Shown piece by piece: positions 1 through 11,116 of a stretch of DNA of 64,000 nt. Position numbers and translations under genes: made by a program. The notes under the pieces are model-generated. The model was not told where the DNA came from and made no database searches. It saw only the letters and a program-made list of their open reading frames with translations. Origin of the DNA: Homalodisca vitripennis (Eukaryota; Arthropoda; Insecta; Hemiptera; Cicadellidae); assembly GCF_021130785.1 (NCBI RefSeq), contig NC_060207.1, positions 99,181,001-99,245,000 of the forward strand, given 5' to 3'. The first letter of the stretch is position 1. Each line of letters starts with the position of its first letter.

Positions 1-285
1 TTTTATTAAATATGCCAAGAATTAAAAAGTTTACCATGGGCATTTTAGAGTCAACCAACGTATTCCTACTAGCCTTCTTCAAACTCTTTGGCAACTCCAA
101 GCCTTAGTCCAAGGCCTAATTCTATTGTTGAAGTTGGGGTGAAGAGGTCCTTAATCTCGAAGAAGTTGAATATTTCTAAGCTTCCTAATCATTTGGATTA
201 CAATTAATCTTATGTAAACTTTGTGTGTAGCCTAAATTAAATCAGGCCTCATTCAATCCTTTTCGACGTGTAAACTGTGTGGTTT
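1..285. other. No recognisable feature
   Basis: AT-rich DNA. A moderately GC-richer patch around 55-180 has stop codons in all frames and matches no family I recognise. It may belong to the Mutator-like relic that follows. Confidence 0.4.
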
Positions 286-575
286 TGGACATCGACGACA
301 ATTTCATGTCTGGTTTAGTCCATAACATGATACTAAATTGTACATTCTGTAGTGAAAGTCAATCAGCCTAACACAAACCTGCTTTATGTGAATGCCTTCC
401 AATACATTGGGAAAGGTAACGATTCAGGAAAAATATTGTCTGCTGTAATGGATTTGGCTCCCCTTACACAAAGCTTGGCAAATGCAACAATAGGCTACTT
501 GATGCTGCCACTGAAGTCAGTGAGGAGTCACCGAAGAGTGCAGAGTACCTACAGTAAAGCATGTATTTCCATTTA
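286..575 (+). pseudogene. Mutator-like (MULE) transposase fragment
   Basis: The frame from 352 reads a peptide with VNAFQYIGKGNDSGKILSAV near 388-447, followed by MDLAP. This follows the pattern of insect Mutator-like transposases: a VN-x-R-x-IGKG block, a methionine/leucine-proline block, then an alanine/glutamate-rich helix. The expected helix (AATEVSEES) continues in the next frame from about 510, so there is a frameshift near 500-510. Just upstream, in a third frame, MILNCTFCS supplies the cysteine pair usually seen before this block. Only about 95 codons survive of a protein normally several hundred residues long. No methionine start, catalytic residues or terminal repeats are visible, so it is a dead fragment. 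The family assignment rests on motif pattern from memory, not on a search. Confidence 0.6.
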
Positions 576-1149
576 AGTTATTATCATTAGGACGTGAAAA
601 GGTACGGGCTTTACTTAATACAGAATATAGTCTATTTAAAACTAGGAAAGAAAAGTTACTTAAATTTATCAATTATTTCATGTTAATAAGTGTCGGTCTC
701 ACTTTGAAACAGATAATTAAATGTAGTGTAATATGACACTACCGTTGAAAAAGTGTATCCTCTATGCCTAAATTTTGATATATGTTAATTATAATAAACG
801 ACAAACAATTGAAAATACAAGTATTCTAGAACTTGTATTTAATACAATGTTATAGTCATAACTGAAAATTGAAGAATACATATCTCAGTTTGATGAAATG
901 ATGTTTTAGAATTTAAGAGTAAGTAATGATTGAATAACATTGTTTTGAAAAAAGGACAGTTATAGAACAGTTTATGGACAATTTCATTACTGATCAATAA
1001 GATTATTAACAAGGAATATCTGTTCTAACGTTTAACGGCTACAAGCGGGAAAAGTGAAACAAGGATGTATTTATGTTAATATAACTATTTATGGTTGATT
1101 TTTATCATAAAATAACCAGGAAGTTGAGAATTGTTATAGTAATCAGCGA
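576..1149. other. No recognisable feature
   Basis: AT-rich sequence with short chance frames only; no repeat shared with the rest of the window was seen. Confidence 0.4.
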
Positions 1150-1570
1150 AGGTTCACTTTCAGTAGCGGAAGTCTCAGAAGCAACTCTGATTTACTGCAC
1201 TGTGGAGACTTGTCTTGTCTCACCTCTAAGCGTACATTCCGTGTGTTAATCCATTCATTTGTCAAGCTCTTAGTTCATATACAAGGCTTTAGACAGCTAG
1301 GTCCTTACTTATATTCAAATATTGTGCTTGCATACACAGCTTGTGTAGGTAAAACGCTCGGAGACCTTCAACCTCCTCAGCCTTATTCTGGTCGAATCAA
1401 ACGGGCACGGGATAGCCGAGGTTCGTAGTATAACAAAATTCTTGAACGGTAAATTGCTTTGTAATTTTAACCCTTTGGATACTAGATAGCTAAAACGTAC
1501 ACATTACGTCTTTTGAAAGAACCTAGTCATTCGGAGATAAATGTTATCCTTAGTACATGCCATAGTGGGC
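1150..1570 (+). repeat. Low-copy repeat A, copy 1 (unit 0)
   Basis: The first part (1165-1225, around AGAAGCAACTCTGATTTA and ACTTGTCTTGTCTCACC) recurs at 25981-26045 and 46270-46330. The second part (1250-1570) aligns with 62023-62096 plus 63005-63290, including CCATTCATTTGTCAAGCTC and CCTTATTCTGGTCGA. The 1210-1428 frame ends with PQPYSGRIKRARDSRGS and a stop; the copy at 63 kb has PQPYSGRFNRARDSGGS and a stop, so that tail is conserved at the peptide level as well as in DNA. No protein family is recognised. This copy lacks the LINE present in the 62-kb copy and so serves as the empty site. Confidence 0.7.
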
Positions 1571-1924
1571 TGTTTTTGTATTTAAAGGATTATATAACAT
1601 TACCAGCAAAGTCAGAATATTTAAAACCATTACTTCCCATAATTGATATTATTGAAAACTATAATGATATATTTAAAAGGATGATGATATCATTTATATT
1701 CTGTTTAGTAAATCAGGCACACGTCATGCTCTATCTCTGTACATCAACCAAATATCTTGAGTGACATGTACCATCACTGATTTAATTGTTCTCCATATGT
1801 ACATGAAGCTTCAAACACAATGTCCAGTCAAAAAGCAGTTTGTTTTCGAGAATCATTTGGACATACAGACAGAGAGACAGACATTGATAAAATATCTTCA
1901 GCCCCACAAAAAAGTAACAAAATT

Positions 1925-2205
1925 AAAGTAAAGAATGTCTTATTTTACCAGGCGAAGTTAGGGCTAAGAAGCCCTCTCTAACACTTAACCTGGGGACCAA
2001 CGGCTTAAAGGTGACTTCCGAACCACCACCAATGGCCGGGCAGGCGGGCCGCTTGCAAGGACAGGATCGCTCAGCGGTCACCTATCCAAGCATCAGCCAC
2101 GCTCGACGTTGCTTGATCTGGTTATCTTGCAATAACCGCCGTACCCGCTACACTGCGCTATTGGCACAAGTGATAAGCTTAGCTAAGGCTCAGCCAATGA
2201 ATGAA
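1925..2205 (+). repeat. GC-rich dispersed repeat, copy 1
   Basis: A markedly GC-richer block that begins near TCTTATTTTACCAGGCGA and includes GTGACTTCCGAACCACCACC. A diverged copy lies at 57460-57720 in the same orientation. The 2011-2208 frame is open here but broken in the other copy, so I do not call a gene. The wording is of a kind seen in many insect genomes, probably a SINE or the tail of a retroelement. No tRNA-like promoter boxes could be confirmed. Confidence 0.6.
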
Positions 2206-2477
2206 TGAGTATTTATTTCCTCTCTCATAGTTACAAAGATCTCAACATACATGCAAAAACAGGAAATGATCTCCACATGGGCATAGCCTGTGTGTGGAGA
2301 TCGAAACGCGATCAGCAGTATGAATATGTACTCATCAACATAAAAAGTAATGTAAATCTTCGTATGGAAAAACAACGTAATGGCAACATGAAATGCAACT
2401 TTTGTATGCTCGTAATAAGAAGCTATACTATGGTTAAAAAAAACCTAATGGAATCTAAGTACGTACGTGTGTACTGA

Positions 2478-2577
2478 AATTCCACCGAAATTGTACTGAA
2501 ATTATACGTGGACATTCTTAGAGTCCATTGGAACATATAAACCTAATCCTATTCGGAATATCCCTCCGGGCTACGTT
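2478..2577 (+). mobile_element. Mini-Helitron 5' module, decayed
   Basis: The segment carrying TGGACATTCTTAGAGTCC and ending in CCCTCCGGGCTACG matches the module seen complete at 55389-55551 and inverted at 50681-50835 and 51304-51469. The GGGC...GCCC hairpin is damaged here (GGGCTACGTTAC) and the 5' TC end is missing. Confidence 0.5.
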
Positions 2578-2974
2578 ACACCGCTCAATATATTTTCGAA
2601 AAATCTCCTTTTGGCCTCTAAATTTGTATTACGGCAAAAAAGTAGTATTAATCGCAAGTGTTTGTTAAATGTAGTTAAATGTTCTGTATTAACGTTACTT
2701 GATTAATCATAGGTTGAATTAATTTAACATATATAGGGTTGAAAGCTTGACAGTAACAAAACTTATTATTTAAAACTTTCTGAAATTGTTTTTAAGCATA
2801 CATAAGAAAATTATAAGATTTATAAAAAGTATATGTTTAGCAAATATTAAGTATGCAGTGCTAGGTCAATATTGTAATGCCGATATCAAAGATCAAGTTA
2901 CTATCTAAATTATACTATGCATTTGAAGACTTATAAAGAATCCAACCTTATAAGGTCTTTTCATACACTTGTTA
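2578..2974. other. No recognisable feature
   Basis: AT-rich sequence between two Helitron-like remnants; it may be the interior of one decayed element. Confidence 0.3.
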
Positions 2975-3090
2975 GCCGGACTTCTAGTCATATTTTCTTG
3001 GTATTGGTAACAAGGCAAACTCAAGATTGGGGTCGGAAATACAATTCAATAAAGCCTAAAGTGCTCATACACGTTTAAAGTCTGAAAAAT
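2975..3090 (+). mobile_element. Helitron 3' region remnant
   Basis: TATTTTCTTGGTATTGGTAA, then GGGGTCGGAAATACAATTCA and GTGCTCATACACG, parallel the 3' halves at 52020-52139 and 56010-56147. The terminal CTAG is not preserved. It lies on the same strand as the 5' module at 2478, so the two may be one decayed insertion. Confidence 0.45.
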
Positions 3091-4359
3091 TGATTACGAT
3101 GCCCCAGGTAACTTTTAGGATACTATACATATATACTATAACTCTGTAGGCTTTGTTTTCACTAACATTTTGTGATTGTACAACCATTACAAATTTATCA
3201 ACTTAAAAATGTGTCATAATTCAATAATACACAATTTTTTCAACGATTTATTAATATTGAATTTTATTGTAAAAGCAATACAAATTTGTGATTGGATACC
3301 CTTCATCTCTAGTCTTTAGTGAAATAAAACATTTTGGAAATAGAGTTTTTAAAAGAATGGAATTCTAGTCATAGACAATATTTTAGTTTTTTGTAATCCT
3401 AATATTAATAAATTTACAAGAAGATTACTTTTATATATTTATGTGCAAGTTAAAAATATTCATAATAATATTTATCAAAAAGTGATTGATTTACACAAAA
3501 AAATATAATACATTGATTTATTATAGCAGCCTAAAAAGAGCACGGTGTTCTTTTGCAATCCCTAGGTAAAAGTCACCGGTATTCCTGACAAAAATAAGAA
3601 TTTTGGTCTAACAACCTTGTTATATGTAATGAACCATTCAGTTAGTTTTGGCTATGAACGGAATACATAAAGACAAAGTATAATGTTTTGTTATTTCTAT
3701 GTAGCACGTTCCCCGATACCAATAAGGACATATATCTTCAGATAAGTGAAAAACGAAGTGTGACTACTAAAAGCCTGCTTCTATTTAAGACTAAGAAACT
3801 AAACCAGTTATGGACAATAAAGGATTGTTGAAGTTGAGAATGACTATCATTCGAATGACAGTGATGTATTTGGATTAGAATACAGATTGAAACCAATATC
3901 CGGTAAAAATACTTAAACATAACATGTACCAGTTGTAAATTATTTTACTTTTTTTAATATTTAGTATAAAACTTATGCTACTACACACGTAGCATAGAAT
4001 GAAGATGTTTTCTCAGGACCTTCCAATCAAGTTTTATCAGACGCTATTGTAATATTTATTTCCTACGAATAATGTACCGATGAACTCCTGGCTGTGAAGA
4101 AACCGACAAGAATACAGAAGAGTAATTTAATTAAAAACCTGGAAGTTTCTTTTGTGACCTCAATTCGTGAGACTTTTCATTAAAAAGGTCTCCAGTTTTC
4201 CTACCATCTCTTGCCTCTCTCGAATAATTCAAGCGTTTGCCTCTTCCTGCTTCAAGTACATTGAAACCATTAAACGTGTAGAGGACAAAAACGATAATTT
4301 GCATTTAACAGCAATAACATTGCAGAAGCGTAAATTTTGTAATGGAAATCGTTGTGTAA
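3091..4359. other. No recognisable feature
   Basis: AT-rich DNA without coding signal. Relative to the copy at 63.3-63.5 kb, 1600-4350 is about 2.5 kb longer, partly because of the repeats inserted at 1.9-3.1 kb. Confidence 0.4.
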
Positions 4360-4880
4360 AAGCACGAAGTTTATACTAAAATGTAATGCATCAGTTCTAA
4401 CAAAGAATTAAACATTCTTTCCTTATAAAAATATGTCCTTATATAAGGGAGGAAATATTGTTTAAATGCGTTTACATAATTTTTATTTATAATATTATTC
4501 GTATAAATTCTAAATTTGGAAGATGATTTATGTATATTTTCAATGTATCAATTCTCAGATATGTAGCTGCAAATTTATTTGAAAAACTAAAAAATGTGTA
4601 CATTTCTAGTCGAGGAAGACCTGTAATTTAAATCACTAACAGAAATCTATATATTTATTAAATATATAAAGTTTAAAGGACCTATTTTTAGTGTAAAGCT
4701 ATTCCATTTAAAAAGTGGGTAAAAAAAAGAAAAGAACTATACTTTAGGGATGATCATCAAATATCATCAACGACAAAATGTATTGTCACATGTCGCAGCA
4801 AGAAAAATAAATAAGAGGCGACTCTTAAAGCTAACTGTTGTACTTCAAGAAGCAATATGCTTAAACAACGATATTTGTTA
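4360..4880 (+). repeat. Low-copy repeat D, copy 1, paired with 63500-64000
   Basis: 4375-4440 (AATGCATCAGTTCTAACAAA and CTTTCCTTATAAAAATATG) matches 63515-63570. 4825-4860 (GGCGACTCTTAAAGCTAACT, then TACTTCAAGAAGCAA) matches 63965-64000. Order and strand are the same as for repeat A, so the first 5 kb of the window is homologous to its last 2 kb. Confidence 0.65.
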
Positions 4881-5214
4881 TATCTTGTAACGTCTTTTAC
4901 TGCACACGTGAGCATAAAAATATGGTTTTTACTTAATAAGGCGTATTTTTTACAGTTATCTCTTTAATATATGATTATAATTGAAAATTATGTTACAATT
5001 TCAACATAGCTTTTTTGCACATGATGATTTAACAATCATAACAATTCATTTAGGACTATTTAAATAAATTCAGGTATTACATTCTTTAAGTTCATTAAGA
5101 ATTGTAATAAGATGTTGTTCTATAGTAAAATCTTTCCATTATTAAGTATTTGCTGTAGAACCTTGCGCCTATACATAATTAAAATACATCAATATATTTG
5201 AATACTTTGAACGA

Positions 5215-5560
5215 AATTTCTTTGAGGGTAACATGATTTTTTTCGGAAATTTGCCATCGTTCAGTGATACAAAAATTAAGTTTCGATACGTTTCGTGATC
5301 TGCAATCTGATCTCTTCTTCAGATGAATAACTAACCTAACGCAGAATTACAAACTATGTAAAATAACAACAAATAACAAACCTATATTTTAAAATAAACA
5401 AATCATACCAGAGCGTTGTGACACGCCTAAGTCAGGAATCAAAACCACCATGTTGTGTGTCAAAATCACTAAATATTAAACATGCACTTAATAAAAAACT
5501 AAAACACAACACTATTTATTAAAACTGAACTACCGAATACGTCTGTATCCGACAACCAAC
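5215..5560 (-). mobile_element. Penelope-like element terminal segment (minus strand)
   Basis: Read on the minus strand, this segment contains CTGAAGA, a short stem, then GAAACG at 5322-5289. That arrangement is familiar from the ends of Penelope-like elements, which carry hammerhead motifs. No reverse transcriptase or GIY-YIG frame is found beside it, so this is at most a solo end. The outer limits are approximate; the GC-richer 5410-5460 block and the 5520-5600 block may be part of it. Confidence 0.45.
5285..5325 (-). ncRNA. Hammerhead-ribozyme-like core
   Basis: On the minus strand CTGAAGA (5322-5316) matches the hammerhead CUGANGA box. AGAGATC (5315-5309) can pair, with one mismatch, with GATCAC (5300-5295) as stem II, and GAAAC (5294-5290) follows. 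A convincing stem III with a cleavage triplet and a full stem I are not evident, so self-cleavage is doubtful. Confidence 0.4.
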
Positions 5561-5600
5561 CACCTACGACTTACATTCGATTATCCGAATGCAAAAGTCT

Positions 5601-7060
5601 GGAAAAATCCTGTTTTCTTCTCAATCAAAACTGACCAAAACTGACTAATATTTGGTAGTAGTTTTGGTTCTTTTCATCGTCAAAAATAAACTTCAAACAA
5701 AGGAAATTTTTTTCTATGGGTAATTATTTTTGTACAAAATACCAATCATAAATTAAAGTCTTATGATAATTATATAAATTTCGTTGGCCGATTTTATAAT
5801 AAATAATAATAATAAATAAACAAGGTTCTAATTTACAGAAACATAATAAATTTATTACGAACATCAGATTTCAATCAACTTATCGTCAAAAGGAACACGT
5901 GTATATTTCTGTGATATATCTATAGATTACTACTCAACAATTGTAAAATAGACGTTTTCAAAAACCATTTAAATAACCAGTACATCAGTTAAATTATCAA
6001 AATGTGTGATATAACTATACATATATCTATAGTCATTTACATTATAACATTTTGTAGCGTTGGCACGTTAAGTTACATCATATCGTACTTAAAGGTTAAA
6101 AGTGATTTTACAATAAACTTTCTTGTAAAAATGTATCATTGTAATCATACAATTATAAACTTTATTCGTACAATAAGTATAAATGTTTAATACACGACGC
6201 TCAGATAGTTTTTGTAGTTCAATAGTTTATTTAAAACATTCAAAAGACAGCAAATAGATGACAGTTAACTCATTTGGTAAGTTTGAAAACACCCTTGTCT
6301 AACATCATGTCGAGTATCTCAACCTTCTTCAACTGGTGAAAGTATGGAAATTCACTAGATACAGGAAAAAGTTATATTTTATTATGAAGACATGTGCATT
6401 ACACGTACCTTATACATCGGTTAGTTTATTTACGAATTCCACCCTTATAAAATATAACGTTAATATTTTCAGCAGCGTTTAGAGAATGTTTTCAGAGAAA
6501 AGATACACATTTACTGGATAGTTTAACATTACTTACTAAGAGCTAATATTGGTTTTCAAATTTGTGAAACTGTGTCGAACTGTTTCACAATAAACACAAT
6601 CGAAACGTAATTTGCTGGAATATAAATTCTCGATCACAAGTATAACCTTTCCATGTATCATAAAAATGTAATTTTACATTTCAATATAATGCTTTTATGG
6701 GAAATAATAAAAGTATTTCTTCCCTATATTTTACTTCTTTTCAACCAGTTACTGTACAACAAGAACAAATATATTTTTATATTTTACTTTATTACCTTTA
6801 TACATTTTTTGTTTTAAAAACCGAGTAAAGATTTAATATTGAGTATATTAAATAAATTTGATTTTTATAAGCATTTACAACGTTTTACTGTGATTGTTTA
6901 TATCTTAGCCTCATTAACAACATAAGCTTTATTTGATATTGAGTCTAAATCAGATACTTGTATTGTTCAACACATTCGTATGAATAAAAATATTTTTTTC
7001 TTGAAAGATAACGCATTATTTTAAATTTTAATTTTAATGAAAATGGTATTTGTTTCTCAG
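5601..7060. other. No recognisable feature
   Basis: AT-rich DNA with short chance frames. Ends in a plausible polypyrimidine/AG acceptor before 7061. Confidence 0.4.
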
Positions 7061-7142
7061 ACGCTGCTCAAGTCCCAGAGCTGTACGATAAGTGGCAAGT
7101 TGTTCAGGGACTGCAGATAATTTCCATTGAGCCAACAGGATG
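7061..7142 (+). CDS. Candidate internal exon, unknown protein
   Basis: A short GC-richer island follows TTTGTTTCTCAG, a good 3' splice acceptor. In the frame that skips the first two bases it reads AAQVPELYDKWQVV, then QGLQIISIEPTG, and reaches GGATG followed by GTGTGT, a possible weak donor at 7143. The same frame stays open to a TAA near 7209. The amino-acid composition looks more like real protein than the surrounding AT-rich frames. I do not recognise the family and no partner exon could be placed. It may be an exon of a gene with very long introns or a chance island. Confidence 0.3.
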
Positions 7143-8939
7143 GTGTGTTACACAAACCTTTCAAAGTTACAAGGGCATTATAAGTTGTATAAAGTTACAT
7201 AACTTTTAAAAATGTGATGTTTAATGAATAATGTTTGGATTTATTTGACAAAATTGATAAATGTATTAAAAAAGTTATTTTAAAAGAGCTTTTCAAAGAA
7301 TGTTTAGTTTATCATTATCCTTATTATATTATTATCTGTTAATATATGACACTGTAATATAAGTCCATATACTGTAAGAGAATACATGCGTTTTGAAATA
7401 TAAATATAGTAGGGTAGGGATTTTAAGTTTAATTTGCATCAACTCAGTATCCAGTTTAATTTAAAAGCAATTGTAATGCCTCTGCTATTGGACATTGCTA
7501 AAAAATTACTAAAAAACTAAAAAAATAATATATGAACTTTTCTCCGTTGAAATTCCCTAGGTTCTATAAGAATGGTTTGACTTGAGTTTTCAAGTCAGTG
7601 CCATATATAAAATAAATTAGTTACTTACACAAACAAGGACGAGAAAGTAAGGAAGTTCCTTAGAAACAATAAGAGAATATCAGAAAGGCCCCTGTAAACC
7701 AAACAAAGCATGAATTTGTTAAAACAATGCACGACATAAATTAATGTACGGTGATTCTGTTACCTTCAGGCAAAATATTACGGAAAATGTGTTTAAATTG
7801 TATTCTGTCACTTGGGCATTTGTATTAAGTATACTCTGATATATTCATTAATTTAATTTTATAAGGTAATAAGGTAATTTTACTATATTTATCAATTTTC
7901 TGTGTCTTCTCTTTCCCATTGGTAAATATATTTCATGTAGAATGGTATTTAGTCAAAAAAAGAAAGAAATAAATATTCTTAACAACAGAACTTCTAAGGT
8001 TTAACACTAGAAAATACCAAGCTCAAATGGTTACTTGTTCACATTAAATAAAACCGTTATTCACTAAAAGTTAGTGCAGTAAAATTCAGGAAGAGGGTAA
8101 GAAAAGGTTTTAATTTTCAGTTATATTATTAAAACCAAAACTATGGTCATAATGGATATGATGGATTTATGATCTGAGCAAAAAAGGTCATTAGATTTAT
8201 CATTAGGATAGTTATGGCTATAGAATCGGATGCAAGTTAAAGAATTGAAATGGGTTATGAAATGCGCTATCTACAATCGAATAGTCTACAATGTGAGTAT
8301 TTTCAGTTTGTACTCCTATAAATTCATTGATATTGCATGAAAATACCTGATATTCATAAGATGTCTTGTACTTGACTAGCGTACACAAATATCCACTTTA
8401 CATAGTAATTGTTTTACTTATGATTTCAATTTACAAAATACAATAATCCGTGCCACACCAAGAGGCCGAATTCTAAAAATACATGAAGTTTGGTAAAACT
8501 GTAAATAGGATATTAAGAAATATTAATTATGTTTTTATAGTTTTGAAATTCTAATGTTTTAAACTTTGAACTTTGGTACACGTTTTTAAAATATGTACTG
8601 CAAAATATATTACATTATCTTATACGATTTTTTTTGATAGATACTAAGACATTTGGCAATAAATTAAAAGATCTGAAAATTATCGTGCTCTATCCGCTTC
8701 AATAAGACAATACAGCGTTGCAAGATTTAGAAACTAAAAAAATAAACGGATGTGACCTGTTCCTATTCGGAACTGAAGAAAACGCCTGGAACAGTGAGTA
8801 TAAATCGCATATATACAGTGTGAGTTCAAAGTATAGATATACTATGTTTAGTTCTTTATGGATAAAGATGGAGGGATGGAACTCGGGACACTTTCCTAGG
8901 AAATAGAAGTGAACTTTTTAGTCACTGATACTTGAAGTA
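7143..8939. other. No recognisable feature
   Basis: AT-rich DNA without shared repeats or coding islands. If the 7061 exon is real, this would be intron. Confidence 0.4.
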
Positions 8940-9039
8940 TCAAACTCTGCTTATTTCTATCAAATCAGATTTTGCCGGGAGCGGGGGCTGCTCAAAATGT
9001 TTAAATATAAAGACCCATTAAGTTAGTTTCTACTGTTCT

Positions 9040-9130
9040 CATTTTTTTACAAGACCTTTCAATTGAGGTGTCACTTAACGGGTTTTAACATTTAGCCTTT
9101 TTGAGCCACCTCCAATAAAAAATACCATTG
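9040..9130 (+). repeat. Short dispersed repeat around GAGGTGTCAC, copy 1
   Basis: TTTCAATTGAGGTGTCAC at about 9057 resembles TTCAATTTGAGGTGTCAC at about 29365, and both are followed by sequence centred on a TTTAGCC/TTTTGGC block. Similarity is short and boundaries are not definable. Confidence 0.3.
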
Positions 9131-11060
9131 TAACAGTTCCATCTCGCACGCGTTTGTGTGAAAACTAAATGTTAGTAGAAATTTGGGTTCAACTCGCTAT
9201 GAAAATATATAATAACGGTTAGAATTACGAAAATAGTGTTCTATATATTTAAATTCAATTAATTACAAGGTTCATTGATGGAACTAAGAAAGTAATTTAA
9301 ATAACTTTTCATGTTTTCAGTATGTATGGTACTTTATTCTCATAAGCAGGCAAAAGAAGACATATATTTCAACGTGAGCATTCTTGTAACTCACAATTGA
9401 TCACTAAGCTGCTCTTTTTTCTCTTTGTATCAGAACATCTCATAAATACCTGAAATCACATTTACAATACTAACGCATAAATATCCGCGGCGAACAACAT
9501 ATTTCGAGAATTAGTAAGTGTTACTTAAGAGCTATTAAGTTGTGTTGTTCTTGCGTTATTATCTTGTATTCATTATAATGTGCAAAAACTGTGTATACAA
9601 ATACTAAGAGAGCTAATATTACACTTAAAATAAATGGCGTATAAAGTAATGATGTTGAAGAGTGGCATTAAGGAAAATCAACACCATTAGGAGGTTGTCT
9701 CTTTAACAGTCAACACATTTCAGTGTTGTAACAAGCTACTTAAGTTAGTTAATGAGAGCTTTTCCAAGCTGTAGTATGATCTTATTTGTTATAAATAGCA
9801 TCTTACCGCTACATTATTTTAAGTTTAAGTTGGTATAGAATTAATTGTATTGTGACCTGGTTCTTATTAGTTATTGATTGAACTTGAAATCAAGTAAAGA
9901 AGATAAGCGTAGGGTGTATTACCATCCCAACGTTTAAACGTAAAAGTGATACAAAATAAAAATAACGTAATTGTATTAGCACTAACTTTTTGTATCTTTT
10001 ACTATTGCCATTTTAATTAAGTGGCATTTAAGGCTTGTGTCACTTGTTATTTTGGCATCTCCGTTCTGGCACTTTTAAATTTGAACTTTTTGGTAAATAA
10101 AATATGGGGCATACTTAAGTATTTCATGGTCGAGAAGATTTTTTTACCTAATATAACTTAAATATTTAACTTTATGTTTATTGATATTTATTATTTGGTA
10201 ATCTATAATACGTATTTACGAATTAGGATTGTTTTGAAAAATTAACATTTATATATGAATTTGAAAGCGGTAGATTCAAAAAAAGTATTTTAATTCAAGT
10301 ACATGATGACTGTTTTTATTTTTTCAAGTGTAAGTGTCAGCAAGATGAAATTTAGTGATGTAGCTATTCGTACTATAAATATTTTAAATTTAAAGTGTAT
10401 GTTAATTTTATTCTTATATTAATTAGAGTTTTAATACCGAGTTATATTATATTAATTTATCGGAGCTCCTTAATGATATAGAGTTTATTATGCTAGTGCT
10501 AAATATTAGAATACTTACAAATGAACAATGTTAAGACTGCTTCTTACCTGAAAAAACAGTGTTAGTTTGTTACAAGGATTCAGATTAATCAGCTTAATCT
10601 ATTACAAGTTTGCGGTTAACTATAGCCTCATTCTAATAGAACAGTTGTTACACAAGGAATTAACTCGTAATAAGTTTAACAGTAATACATTGTTACAGCT
10701 ACAATAGCTTAGGCACTAATCCATCGTTAAAACTACCACAGTTAACAGGTTTGTAATAGACCTGTGACATTATAAAGGGCGGGAACCGATCGTGTCCGAA
10801 CAATGGCCCTTGACTGCAAAGCAGTTAGAAGGGCTGAGTCTAAGGCTATATATGGCACTGTACCTTCACTTTGTGTTAATGCCAGCTGTGATTGTCTAGG
10901 CCAACTCTAAGTACCAGAAAACTAATTATATTCCAGTTGAAAAATGAAGTGACAGAGAAAACGAGATTACAATCAAAATATAATTTAATTTTATTGTAAC
11001 GTAAATCTAAAAAAGTAATATTTGAAGAAAATGATGTAAAAATACTTGATTTGTATCAAG
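9131..11060. other. No recognisable feature
   Basis: AT-rich DNA. A GC-richer patch at 10765-10920 has about 35 open codons in one frame (EQWPLTAKQLEGL near 10801) but no splice signals or family match that I can support. Confidence 0.35.
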
Positions 11061-11065
11061 TTTTT

Positions 11066-11116
11066 AGGTATAATATGGCATAATAATAGGTATATATGGC
11101 ATAATAATAGGCATAA
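11066..11116 (+). repeat. Short tandem repeat, about 22-bp unit x 2
   Basis: The words ATGGCATAATAATAGG and ATATATGGCATAATAATAGG occur back to back, followed by a partial third GCATAAT. Confidence 0.6.

Noticed and set aside
10765..10920. GC-richer island with about 40 open codons
   Set aside because: No splice sites, no duplicates in the window and no recognisable motif.
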